Source of the DNA: JAGHKQ01 sp041920565 | GTDB taxonomy: Bacteria > Bacillota > Bacilli > Bacillales > Bacillaceae_G | Reading direction: 5' to 3' | DNA: 64,000 bases | Assembly (NCBI GenBank): GCA_041920565.1 | Contig: JBHGXS010000068.1 | Location: forward strand, 62,001-126,000 | Notes under the pieces: model-generated | The model's input: only the letters and a program-made list of their open reading frames with translations | Told to the model about the DNA's origin: nothing | The model's database searches: none | Translations under genes and position numbers: made by a program | In this document: positions 9,005 to 16,894 of the stretch, in pieces | How positions within the stretch are numbered: position 1 is the first letter of the stretch | Layout: each line of letters opens with the position of its first letter

Positions 9005-9240
9005 GTTCCAACACACCCATCATGCGATACTAGGTCCCATAGACTCCTTTGTAATTCCTGAATACATGGCTTTCCCGCACCGTTCACAAGCAAACTGTTG
9101 CAGCACAGTGGAGTCCCCGTCGTCCAGATTTCGGACGAATTGCACGAAATTCAACACGATTGCACCAAAACAACATGGAATTGCACGAAATCCAACATAA
9201 TTGCACCAAACACAAAATATGCTTCAGAATATTTATTTTT
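8968..9240 (+). repeat. Dispersed AATTGC element, copy A (interrupted)
   Basis: After the hairpin comes the GGTTCCAACACA lead-in, then about 110 bases without similarity to the other copies, then motif units starting at 9138, 9158, 9179 and 9199 (AATTGCACGAAAT, ATTGCACCAAAAC and similar), and the tail ATGCTTCAGAATA. This fills the gene-free stretch between nupC and the next gene. Short open frames across it are by-products of the repeat. Confidence 0.8.
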
Positions 9241-9326
9241 CATATCCCCCCCTGCCACAGTGCACGGATTAAACCACGGTTATATAAAAGATGATGAAAA
9301 AGGAATCATTGTAGAGTAAAACAGAA

Positions 9327-9353
9327 GGTTGTCTCTTTTCTGCTGAGACAACC
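9327..9353 (-). terminator. Probable terminator after the NAD(P)-binding protein
   Basis: GGTTGTCTC and GAGACAACC are an exact inverted repeat over a 9-base loop, 10 bases past the stop at 9363. The T tract on the minus strand is interrupted. Confidence 0.6.
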
Positions 9354-9362
9354 CTCTATCCA

Positions 9363-10019
9363 TTATTTCATTCCTTGAATGACATCTGATTCATAAATGT
9401 GTACGCCCGGCTTTTGCTGCAAAGCAGTAATATACATGCCAAGAGCTACTTGCTTTCCTGAAATCGGCTTATATTTTCTAAGCGGACCTACAAATAAAAA
9501 GGAAAACACCCGTGTAATACCTTCCGCCACTTTTTCTCCAAAGCGAAACTCTTGCCGTTCTCCTAACAACAGAGACGGGCGAAAAATATGGATTCCTTTT
9601 ATGTGCAGCTTTTGCAGTTCTTGCTCCACATCACCTTTTACGCGATTGTAGAAGAACATAGACTTCGAATTTGCTCCCATTGCCGTTACCGTAAGAAAGT
9701 TTTTCACTCCCTGCTTTTCAGCAATCTTTGCGGCATGTAATGTATGGTCGTAATCCACCCTCTTAAAGTTTTCTTTCGTCTTTGCTTTTTTAATCGTTGT
9801 TCCTAAGCAGCTGTACACATCATCTACAGCAAAATAAGATTCGTACCTATCTAGCTCATCAAAATTTACCGCCACTTGTTTCAGCTTCGCATGCTGAAAC
9901 AGCAAGTTCTTTCGTACGAGCACAGTTACTTGTTCATATTTGCTGGAATTCAGCAGCATTTGCACGACTTCCTTACCGATTAATCCGGTTGCTCCGAGTA
10001 CTAAAGCACGTCGCTTCAT
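9363..10019 (-). CDS. NAD(P)-binding oxidoreductase, HTATIP2/YraA-like atypical SDR
   Basis: A 218-residue Rossmann protein with the nucleotide-binding motif GATGLIG at residues 9-15, a VYSCLGTT strand, TVTAMGA and a YNRVKGDVE motif with the Tyr and Lys of SDR enzymes. This matches the atypical SDR group that includes human HTATIP2 and bacterial uncharacterised oxidoreductases. Substrate is unknown. An AAGGAG site precedes the ATG and directly follows the stop of a decayed SDR fragment, so both were probably once one operon. Confidence 0.8.
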   Translation of the reverse strand: MKRRALVLGATGLIGKEVVQMLLNSSKYEQVTVLVRKNLLFQHAKLKQVAVNFDELDRYESYFAVDDVYSCLGTTIKKAKTKENFKRVDYDHTLHAAKIAEKQGVKNFLTVTAMGANSKSMFFYNRVKGDVEQELQKLHIKGIHIFRPSLLLGERQEFRFGEKVAEGITRVFSFLFVGPLRKYKPISGKQVALGMYITALQQKPGVHIYESDVIQGMK

Positions 10020-10031
10020 TTCATCTTCTCC

Positions 10032-10184
10032 TTACTTATTTTTCAGGTTTTGCTTCATAATGCGGGACACAAACTTCGTTACGCCTTGACGAGTTAAAGT
10101 ACGGGGCTGCAAAGAGGTGAGATAGTTTTATGTTCCGTCCATAATAAAGCTTTTTCCTTTTGCTGCTGCACCGATATTCAGACT
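10032..10184 (-). pseudogene. Remnant of a short-chain dehydrogenase C-terminus
   Basis: One minus-strand frame reads SLNIGAAAKGKSFIMDGT, an in-frame TAA at 10130-10128, then NYLTSLQPRTLTRQGVTKF and VSRIMKQNLKNK with a stop at 10034-10032. The pattern of a small-residue GKS strand followed by a 'LPR.LTR..VTK' segment is the C-terminus of SDR oxidoreductases of the YqjQ/DltE-like type. All upstream parts, including the cofactor motif and active site, are gone, and the thioesterase gene abuts it. The frame has no start. Call rests on residue pattern only. Confidence 0.6.
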
Positions 10185-10186
10185 CC

Positions 10187-10636
10187 TTATTTTCCTAATA
10201 ATTTTGCTTTCCATTCTCCTGGCCAAGGTACGCTCTTTCCTGTTGCTTTGGATGCTTGCACCATGGTGCTGCGGCCGACGATGCATACTTCTTCTTTTTC
10301 ATTCTTGATCATGTAGTGCAAATCCGCAGATGAATTTCCAACAGTTTGTACCTTTACATACACTTTTAATTCCTCAGCGAAATAAACCTGTTTTATGTAA
10401 TCACATTGTAAATTTGCTACGACAATCATTGTTTCCGCATTCTTTTTCGTCCATTCTTGCATAAACCCGAGCTCTTTAAAAAATTCGATGCGTGCTTCTT
10501 CAAAGTATGTAAATGGCACTTTATTATTCAGATGACCGAACATATCCGTTTCGGAAAAGCGCACCTTTGTCGGCATATAAAATGAAAATTCTTGTTCCCA
10601 TTGAGCAAAATCTTCGATATAAGCAATATGTCTCAT
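10187..10636 (-). CDS. ysmA: Acyl-CoA thioesterase, 4HBT hotdog fold (YsmA-like)
   Basis: A 149-residue single-hotdog protein. FSETDMFGHLNNKVPFTYFEEAR (read as RFSETDMFGHLNN then YFEEAR) carries the Asp and His-Leu-Asn-Asn motif of the YbgC/4-hydroxybenzoyl-CoA thioesterase family. It hydrolyses acyl-CoA thioesters; substrate chain length is unknown. Position directly after sdhB matches ysmA in B. subtilis. ATG at 10636 has AAAGGAG 9 bases upstream; the longer frame to 10732 runs through the sdhB terminator and is rejected. Confidence 0.85.
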   Translation of the reverse strand: MRHIAYIEDFAQWEQEFSFYMPTKVRFSETDMFGHLNNKVPFTYFEEARIEFFKELGFMQEWTKKNAETMIVVANLQCDYIKQVYFAEELKVYVKVQTVGNSSADLHYMIKNEKEEVCIVGRSTMVQASKATGKSVPWPGEWKAKLLGK

Positions 10637-10700
10637 GTTATTCTCTCCTTTTAGTGTGCAGCAGGATTCTTTTCCCTTGATGACTATAATGAAAATGGTG

Positions 10701-10731
10701 TAAAAATGGCCTCTTCCATTTGAAGAGGCCA
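10701..10731 (-). terminator. Terminator of the sdhCAB operon
   Basis: TGGCCTCTTC and GAAGAGGCCA pair over a 5-base loop; five T follow on the minus strand. It lies 8 bases past the sdhB stop. Confidence 0.9.
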
Positions 10732-10738
10732 CATACTG

Positions 10739-11500
10739 TTAATAGTTGTTGTCGCTGCCAAAGAAATCTTTGAACATTTGAATTGTTGTGTCACGGTTTA
10801 ATGCCGCGATAGACGTTGTTAACGGGATACCTTTCGGACAAGACTGCACGCAGTTTTGAGAGTTGCCGCAGTTAGCAAGTCCGCCGTCACCCATGATTGT
10901 ACGTAGACGGTCGGCTTTATGCATCGCACCAGTTGGATGTGCGTTGAACAGACGCGCTTGAGAAAGCGGAGCCGGTCCGATAAAGTCGGATTTACTGTTT
11001 ACGTTCGGGCATGCTTCTAAGCATACACCGCAGGTCATACATTTTGATAATTCGTATGCCCATTGACGTTTTTTCTCCGGCATTCTTGGTCCCGGGCCCA
11101 AGTCATACGTACCGTCAATCGGAACCCATGCTTTAACGCGCTTCAATGCGTTAAACATACGGCTGCGGTCAATTTGCAGGTCGCGGACAACCGGGAATGT
11201 TTTCATCGGCTGCAAACGAATTGGCTGTTCCAATTGATCGATAAGAGCCGTACAAGATTGACGCGGCTTGCCATTGATAACCATAGAACATGCACCGCAA
11301 ACTTCTTCTAAACAGTTCATGTCCCAAGAAACGGGTGTTGTTTCATTTCCTTTTGCATCCACAGGATTACGACGAATCTCCATTAACGCAGAGATTACGT
11401 TCATATTCGGACGATACGGGATTTCAAACTCCTGCTCATATGGTGCAGAGTCTGGTGTATCTTGTCTTGTAATAATCAGGCGGATTGTTTTTTCAGACAT
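10739..11500 (-). CDS. sdhB: Succinate dehydrogenase iron-sulfur subunit
   Basis: A 253-residue subunit of complex II that passes electrons from FAD to menaquinone. Three cluster motifs are visible in order: the plant-type [2Fe-2S] set CLEEVCGACS plus the later Cys in KPRQSC (about residues 63-85), the [4Fe-4S] CMTCGVCLEACPN (about 154-166) and the [3Fe-4S] CGNSQNCVQSCPKGIP (about 211-226). The start overlaps the last 8 bases of sdhA, so translation is coupled. Order sdhC-sdhA-sdhB is that of B. subtilis. Confidence 0.97.
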   Translation of the reverse strand: MSEKTIRLIITRQDTPDSAPYEQEFEIPYRPNMNVISALMEIRRNPVDAKGNETTPVSWDMNCLEEVCGACSMVINGKPRQSCTALIDQLEQPIRLQPMKTFPVVRDLQIDRSRMFNALKRVKAWVPIDGTYDLGPGPRMPEKKRQWAYELSKCMTCGVCLEACPNVNSKSDFIGPAPLSQARLFNAHPTGAMHKADRLRTIMGDGGLANCGNSQNCVQSCPKGIPLTTSIAALNRDTTIQMFKDFFGSDNNY

Positions 11501-13286
11501 GTTGCTTATCCCCCTTCTTCTCGTTCGTTTCTACTTTCTTCTTCGAAGAGTAGTCACGCTTACGAGGCGCGATAAGAGAAGTGTCTACCTCTTCGTAATG
11601 GAACACAGGCTCTTTTTGTCTTGCATCGAACTTCGCCATTGTTGTTTTTAAGAAGTTTTCATCGTCGCGATCCGGGAATTCCGGCTTATAGTGAGCACCG
11701 CGGCTTTCGTTACGGTTGTATGCGCCTAGTGTGATAACACGTGCTAAATGAAGCATGTTTTCTAACTGACGAGTGAACGCAGCCCCTTGGTTGCTCCATT
11801 TTGCTGTATCGTTAATGTTGATGCGCTCATAGCGCTCAAGCAATTCTTGGATTTTGTCATCCGTTTGCAACAGTTTGTCGTTGTAGCGAACAACTGTCAC
11901 GTTATCTGTCATCCATTCTCCCAGCTCTTTATGAAGAACGTACGCATTTTCATTGCCGTCCATGCTGATGATCTTATTGAATTTCTCCATTTCGATGATT
12001 TCGTTATCTTCATATAGTGAAGAATTCATCGCATCAGCAGACTTATCAAGACCTTTAATATACTCGATTGCCTTCGGTCCGGCTACCATACCGCCGTAAA
12101 TTGCAGACAATAAAGAGTTCGCTCCTAAGCGGTTTGCTCCGTGCATGGAGTAATCACACTCACCAGCTGCAAACAGCCCCGGAATGTTTGTCATTTGATC
12201 GTAATCTACCCATAGTCCGCCCATAGAGTAGTGTACAGCAGGGAAGATTTTCATCGGTACTTTACGAGGGTCGTCGCCCATGAACTTCTCATAAATTTCA
12301 ATGATTCCGCCAAGCTTGATGTCAAGCTCTTTCGGATCTTTATGAGAAAGGTCGAGATATACCATGTTTTCGCCGTTGATGCCCAGTTTCAAATCAACGC
12401 ACACATGGAAGATTTCACGAGTCGCAATATCGCGCGGCACAAGGTTTCCGTACGCAGGATATTTTTCCTCTAAGAAATACCAAGGTTTACCATCTTTGTA
12501 TGTCCAAACGCGGCCGCCTTCTCCGCGTGCGGATTCACTCATTAAGCGAAGCTTGTCGTCGCCGGGAATTGCAGTCGGGTGAATTTGGATGAACTCCCCG
12601 TTTGCATAATATGCGCCTTGACGATACACAGCTGCCGCTGCAGACCCTGTATTGATAACGGAGTTTGTAGACTTGCCGAAGATGATGCCCGGTCCGCCGG
12701 ATGCCATGATTACCGCATCTGCCGGGAAGCTCTTAATTTCCATGGAAGTTAAGTTTTGTGCTACGATACCGCGGCACACGCCTGCATCATCTATTACTGC
12801 TCTTAAAAACTCCCAGCCCTCAAATTTTGTAACAAGTCCCGCTACTTCATGGCGGCGCACTTGCTCATCCAATGCATATAGAAGCTGCTGCCCTGTTGTC
12901 GCGCCGGCAAATGCCGTTCTGTGATGCTGCGTTCCTCCGAAGCGGCGGAAATCCAATAATCCTTCTTCCGTACGGTTGAACATAACGCCCATGCGGTCCA
13001 TTAAGTGAATGATGCCAGGCGCTGCTTCACACATCGCTTTTACAGGAGGCTGGTTTGCCAAGAAGTCGCCTCCGTAAATAGTATCGTCGAAATGCTCCCA
13101 AGGAGAGTCACCTTCCCCTTTCGTGTTCACGGCACCGTTAATCCCGCCCTGTGCACATACAGAGTGAGAACGTTTCACCGGTACTAATGAAAATAATTCG
13201 ACGTTAACTCCTGCCTCAGCTGCTTTAATTGTTGCCATTAGGCCGGCCAATCCGCCGCCTACTACGATTATTTTCCCTTTCATCAT
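11493..13286 (-). CDS. sdhA: Succinate dehydrogenase flavoprotein subunit
   Basis: 597 residues. The FAD-binding VVGGGLAGLMATIKAA lies at residues 7-22, the histidyl-FAD region HSVCAQGGINGAVN at about 41-54, and the active-site segments GGTQHHRTAF, HPTAI and ARGEGGRVW follow in family order; HSMGANRLGANSLLSAIYGG (read in parts) closes the FAD domain. It oxidises succinate to fumarate in the TCA cycle on the inner face of the membrane. AAGGAG precedes two successive ATG codons; either may start translation. It is the second gene of sdhCAB. Confidence 0.97.
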   Translation of the reverse strand: MMKGKIIVVGGGLAGLMATIKAAEAGVNVELFSLVPVKRSHSVCAQGGINGAVNTKGEGDSPWEHFDDTIYGGDFLANQPPVKAMCEAAPGIIHLMDRMGVMFNRTEEGLLDFRRFGGTQHHRTAFAGATTGQQLLYALDEQVRRHEVAGLVTKFEGWEFLRAVIDDAGVCRGIVAQNLTSMEIKSFPADAVIMASGGPGIIFGKSTNSVINTGSAAAAVYRQGAYYANGEFIQIHPTAIPGDDKLRLMSESARGEGGRVWTYKDGKPWYFLEEKYPAYGNLVPRDIATREIFHVCVDLKLGINGENMVYLDLSHKDPKELDIKLGGIIEIYEKFMGDDPRKVPMKIFPAVHYSMGGLWVDYDQMTNIPGLFAAGECDYSMHGANRLGANSLLSAIYGGMVAGPKAIEYIKGLDKSADAMNSSLYEDNEIIEMEKFNKIISMDGNENAYVLHKELGEWMTDNVTVVRYNDKLLQTDDKIQELLERYERININDTAKWSNQGAAFTRQLENMLHLARVITLGAYNRNESRGAHYKPEFPDRDDENFLKTTMAKFDARQKEPVFHYEEVDTSLIAPRKRDYSSKKKVETNEKKGDKQHV

Positions 13287-13296
13287 CTCTCACTCC

Positions 13297-13923
13297 TTAC
13301 ATATTTGCTAGCTGCGGATCAATGAATGCGAACAATGTGCGAATTGCCACGATGGATAAAACAAGGAACACACCCATTGTTACATATGTTGAAATGCGTT
13401 GTGAGCGCGGCGATACCGTGATGCCCCAGCTGATAAAGAATGACCATAATCCGTTTGCAAAGTGGAAGATGGTAGCCACAACCCCTACAGCATAAAACAC
13501 GAACATGCCAGGGTTGCTTAAAATATTTTCCATCATTTCGTAGTTTACTTCTTGGCCCAATGCTGCTTGAATGCGAGTCTGCCAAACGTGCCAAGAAACG
13601 AATATCAATGTTATAATGCCTGTTAAACGCTGAAGATAAAACATCCAGTTGCGGAAATAGCTATAGGAAGTGACATTGTTTTTCGCAGTAAACGCAATGT
13701 ACAACCCATAGACTGCATGGTAAAGCAGCGGCAAAAAGATAACGAAGATTTCTAACGCATAGCGAAATGGAAGATTCGCCATAAATTCAGCAGCTTTGTC
13801 GAATGATGTTGCTCCTCTTGTCGCAAACTGGTTCACGATCAAATGCTGTGTTAGAAAGATTCCGACTGGAATTACACCCAAAAGAGAGTGCAATTTTCGA
13901 TTAGCAAATTCACGACCGTTCAT
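13297..13923 (-). CDS. sdhC: Succinate dehydrogenase cytochrome b558 membrane subunit
   Basis: The 208-residue protein has five membrane helices and matches B. subtilis SdhC: REFANRKLHSLLGVIPVG, HLIVNQFATRG, LPLLYHAVYGLYIAFTAKNN, SWHVWQTR and IFHFANGLWSF (read in parts). The histidines at helix positions (about 28, 70, 113, 155) are the axial ligands of two haems b. It anchors SdhAB and reduces menaquinone. A G-rich ribosome-binding site precedes the ATG. First gene of the operon. Confidence 0.95.
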   Translation of the reverse strand: MNGREFANRKLHSLLGVIPVGIFLTQHLIVNQFATRGATSFDKAAEFMANLPFRYALEIFVIFLPLLYHAVYGLYIAFTAKNNVTSYSYFRNWMFYLQRLTGIITLIFVSWHVWQTRIQAALGQEVNYEMMENILSNPGMFVFYAVGVVATIFHFANGLWSFFISWGITVSPRSQRISTYVTMGVFLVLSIVAIRTLFAFIDPQLANM

Positions 13924-14063
13924 ACTCCCCTGTACCCCCTTAGAAATTCACTGCAAGGCCATAAATTATTACTTTTCAACTATAATTTTTTCTTTTTCGC
14001 ATGATGATGACGAAAAACGAAAAAAGAATTCGAAATATTTAAGCGATAATTTATGACACATTC

Positions 14064-14106
14064 ATTTTACTCCTATTGTAACAGAAGCGTCAAGAAAACG
14101 GATACA
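14064..14106 (-). promoter_or_regulatory. Possible sdhC promoter with a cre-like site
   Basis: On the minus strand TTGACG (14093-14088) and TAAAAT (14069-14064) are 18 bases apart. TGTATCCGTTTTCT (14106-14093) matches the CcpA cre consensus TGNAANCGNWNNCW with one mismatch and abuts the -35. CcpA control of sdh fits B. subtilis. The remaining bases of the 13924-14244 gap show only AT-rich sequence. Confidence 0.35.
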
Positions 14107-14244
14107 CAATATTGTCACAAATTTGAAAGAATTTGTTAGTATTTGCCGAATGACAAAATTGGATTTTTTGTCTTGGAAGGAAATAGATGTGTTACTTTCT
14201 TGCAAATGTTATATAATAACCTCATAAAGAAAGAGGGGAATCGT

Positions 14245-14700
14245 GTGACTAGCAAAACAATTGAAGCGGAAAATTTACAGAATATACAAGTCAGTGCATT
14301 TGCATACGAACTTCTGCGCGAAGAGGTGCTTCCGGATTTAATGGGAAAAGAGCTTCCTCGCATTTTATATTGGGCGGGGAAAAATTTGGCGCGAAACTAT
14401 CCGTTGTCGTCCCTAGAAGAAATTATTGCATTTTTCGCCCAAGCCGGCTGGGGAGAGTTAAGCATCCTGGAACAAAATCGCCACGCTATGATGCTGCAGC
14501 TCACAAGCCCGCTTATTCAGGAGCGTTACCGCACGCGCACAAGACGAAACACCACGACCTATCAATTGGAAGCAGGTTTTCTGGCACAGCAAATTCAGCA
14601 AATGCAGGGTGTGGTGACAGAAGCATACGAAGAACAGAAAAAACGTTCTGACAAAGTCTATTTTATTGTAAAATGGGACAACAAAGATGTTATTGGATAA
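14245..14700 (+). CDS. yslB: YslB, DUF2507 protein
   Basis: A 152-residue protein matching YslB: SAFAYELLREEVLPDLMGKE, LYWAGKNLARNYPL, a FFAQAGWG motif, FQLEAG-like YQLEAGFLAQQIQ and a C-terminal KVYFIVKWD. The fold resembles the V4R/TRAPP-like group (known for DUF2507); molecular role is unknown. GTG at 14245 is chosen because GAGGGG lies 6 bases upstream and family members begin here; the longer ATG frame from 14143 crosses a TATAAT at 14212-14217 that is likely the -10. Divergent from sdhC and convergent with uvrC, as in B. subtilis. Confidence 0.88.
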   Translation: MTSKTIEAENLQNIQVSAFAYELLREEVLPDLMGKELPRILYWAGKNLARNYPLSSLEEIIAFFAQAGWGELSILEQNRHAMMLQLTSPLIQERYRTRTRRNTTTYQLEAGFLAQQIQQMQGVVTEAYEEQKKRSDKVYFIVKWDNKDVIG

Positions 14701-14708
14701 ACAGAAAA

Positions 14709-14744
14709 ACGGAGCACGGGTAACCCCGTGCTCCGTCCTTTTTG
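14709..14744 (+). terminator. Terminator after yslB, head of repeat copy C
   Basis: ACGGAGCACGGG pairs with CCCGTGCTCCGT over a 4-base loop, then CCTTTTTGGG. It is the best formed of the element-head hairpins. Confidence 0.9.
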
Positions 14745-15050
14745 GGTCCTGCGCATCCAAACTTCGTGCGAATTGCGCGAAAGTGATGATAATTGCATCA
14801 AAACGGCATCGAATTGCGCGAAATTCACAATAATTGCACCAAAACAGCACCGAATTGCACGAAACTCACAATAATTGCACCAAAATAGCATCGAATTGCG
14901 CGAAGTTCACAATAATTGCATCAAAACGACATCGAATTGCGCGAAATTCACAATAATTGCACCAAAACAGCACCGAATTGCACCAAATTCACAATAATTG
15001 CACCAAAACGGCATCGAATTGCACCAAACATGACATACACTTCAGACTAG
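14709..15050 (+). repeat. Dispersed AATTGC element, copy C, with six 41-bp tandem units
   Basis: After the hairpin and the GGTCCTGCGCATCCAAACTT lead-in come six full units of 41 bp (14771-14811, 14812-14852, 14853-14893, 14894-14934, 14935-14975, 14976-15016) and a partial seventh. Each unit is two half-units of 20 and 21 bp that both begin AATTGC(G/A)(C/T)(G/C)AAA. The tail ACATACACTTCAGACTA follows. Open frames over this stretch exist on the minus strand but just translate the repeat. This is all that the gap between yslB and uvrC contains, apart from the next hairpin. Confidence 0.92.
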
Positions 15051-15062
15051 GTGTCTCTATAT

Positions 15063-15094
15063 AAAAAACTACCACCGTACTGTGGTAGTTTTTT
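15063..15094 (-). terminator. Terminator after uvrC (bidirectional)
   Basis: AAAAAACTACCAC and its exact complement enclose 6 bases, 11 bases past the uvrC stop; T runs are present on both strands. Confidence 0.9.
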
Positions 15095-15105
15095 ATAATT
15101 TCTTT

Positions 15106-16875
15106 TTACTTGATCCGTTCATGCATCAGTTCCGCAACATTTCGCGGCAACCCTGCCTCTATAAATTCCTCTACAGTAGCTTCTTTCATTTTCTTCACCG
15201 ATCCGAAATGCTTCAGCAAGGCTTTTTTTCGTTTTTTGCCGATGCCCGGAATATCGTCCAGTATGGATTGGAACGCAGATTTGCCATGAATTTGACGATG
15301 AAACGTAATCGCAAACCGGTGCACCTCATCCTGGATGCGCTGCAATAAATAAAATTCCTGACTGTTTCGATCCAGCTCTACCAACTGAGGCGGATTTCCG
15401 AGAAGAAGCTGTGATGTTCGGTGCTTATCATCTTTGACAAGACCTCCCACAGGAATATGAAGGCCCAGCTCATTTTCCAATACATCGGACGCGGCTGCCA
15501 TTTGTCCTTTTCCGCCGTCAATAATGATGAGATCAGGAAGCGGCAGCCCTTCCTTCAATACACGGGAATAACGGCGTCGTACTACTTCGCGCATGGATTC
15601 ATAATCGTCCGGTCCTTGCACCGTTTTAATTTTATATTTTCGATATTCTTTCTTCTCTGGCTTCCCATCAATGAATACAATCATCGCGGAAACCGGATTT
15701 GTTCCTTGAATATTTGAATTGTCAAACGCTTCAATGCGATGCGGCGTCGGAATCCCTGCTTTTTTTCCTAGGTTCTCTACCGCCTTAATGGTTCGCTCCT
15801 CGTCGCGTTCGATTAAGAAAAACTTTTCTGTTAATGCTATTGTGGCATTTTTACAAGCTAAATCCACAAGCTCTTTCTTTTTCCCTCGTTTCGGCTGTGT
15901 AACCTCCACCTGCAAAAAGCGTTCCACCATCTCTTGATCAATCTGGTTTGGAAGTACAATTTCTTTCGGTTTAAAATGATTGTCTTGGGCGTAAAACTGA
16001 CCGATAAATGTTAAGAATTCTTCTTCCGGTTCATCATAAATCGGAAACATGGAAACGTCGCGTTCAATCAGCTTGCCTTGGCGCACAAAGAAAACTTGAA
16101 CGCACATCCAACCTTTATCGACGGCATAGCCGAAAATATCACGGTCGATAAGGTCTGCCATAATCATCTTTTGCTTTTCCATTAACGCATCCATGTGCGC
16201 AATTTGATCACGCAGCTCTTTTGCCCGTTCAAACTCCAGCTTTTCTGCTGCTTCGTACATTTTTCCTTCCAGCTCGGCGCGAATTTCCTTATGGCCGCCG
16301 TTTAAAAAGCGTGTAATTTGATCCACAATTTCCTTATTTTGCTCATCTGTTACTTCTTTCACACAAGGAGCCAAACATTGCCCCATGTGATAATACAGAC
16401 AGACTTTATCGGGCAGGTTCGTGCACTTGCGAAGCGGATACATCCGATCCAGCAGCTTTTTTGTCTCGTTTGCTGCCTGCGCATTTGGATACGGGCCGAA
16501 GTATTTTCCTTTATCTTTTTTTACCGTTCTTGTAATGATAAGGCGAGGGTGCTTTTCACCCGTAATTTTAATGAACGGGTAGCTCTTATCATCTTTTAAA
16601 GCAATATTATATTTTGGATCGTACTTTTTAATTAAGTTCAGCTCTAAAATGAGCGCCTCTAAGTTGGAAGACGTAACGATATACTCAAAATCCGCAATCT
16701 CATTTACAAGACGATATGTCTTGCCGTCATGCGTTCCTGTAAAATACGAACGCACACGATTTTTCAGCACCTTTGCTTTTCCTACATAAATGACCGTACC
16801 GTGGCGGTCTTTCATTAAATAGCAGCCGGGCTGCTCCGGCAAAATCGCCAGCTTTTCCCGCAGATGCTCATGCAT
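15106..16875 (-). CDS. uvrC: Excinuclease ABC subunit C
   Basis: A 589-residue UvrC, which makes both incisions around bulky lesions in nucleotide excision repair. In order: GIY-YIG domain (GCYLMKDRHGTVIYVGKAK, residues 16-34), UVR helix pair that binds UvrB (EGKMYEAAEKLEFERAKELR, about 205-225), the RNase H-like 5'-incision domain (EAFDNSNIQGT and LIIIDGGKGQM), and tandem helix-hairpin-helix (IPGIGKKRKKALLKHFGS, near 545). ATG at 16875 has AAGGGAGGG upstream; a longer frame to 16950 adds 25 residues not found in the family. In B. subtilis it follows trxA; here 9 kb intervene. Confidence 0.96.
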   Translation of the reverse strand: MHEHLREKLAILPEQPGCYLMKDRHGTVIYVGKAKVLKNRVRSYFTGTHDGKTYRLVNEIADFEYIVTSSNLEALILELNLIKKYDPKYNIALKDDKSYPFIKITGEKHPRLIITRTVKKDKGKYFGPYPNAQAANETKKLLDRMYPLRKCTNLPDKVCLYYHMGQCLAPCVKEVTDEQNKEIVDQITRFLNGGHKEIRAELEGKMYEAAEKLEFERAKELRDQIAHMDALMEKQKMIMADLIDRDIFGYAVDKGWMCVQVFFVRQGKLIERDVSMFPIYDEPEEEFLTFIGQFYAQDNHFKPKEIVLPNQIDQEMVERFLQVEVTQPKRGKKKELVDLACKNATIALTEKFFLIERDEERTIKAVENLGKKAGIPTPHRIEAFDNSNIQGTNPVSAMIVFIDGKPEKKEYRKYKIKTVQGPDDYESMREVVRRRYSRVLKEGLPLPDLIIIDGGKGQMAAASDVLENELGLHIPVGGLVKDDKHRTSQLLLGNPPQLVELDRNSQEFYLLQRIQDEVHRFAITFHRQIHGKSAFQSILDDIPGIGKKRKKALLKHFGSVKKMKEATVEEFIEAGLPRNVAELMHERIK

Positions 16876-16894
16876 GGACTTTTCCCTCCCTTGC

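Noticed and set aside
9098..9319. Plus-strand frame of 73 codons downstream of nupC
   Set aside because: It runs through repeat copy A and has no ribosome-binding site or recognisable protein pattern.
14458..14891. Minus-strand open frames of 77 and 130 codons, one with repeated FWCNYCEFRAIRC
   Set aside because: They lie over the tandem AATTGC array and the end of yslB; the repeated peptide is just the repeat translated, and no ribosome-binding site is present.
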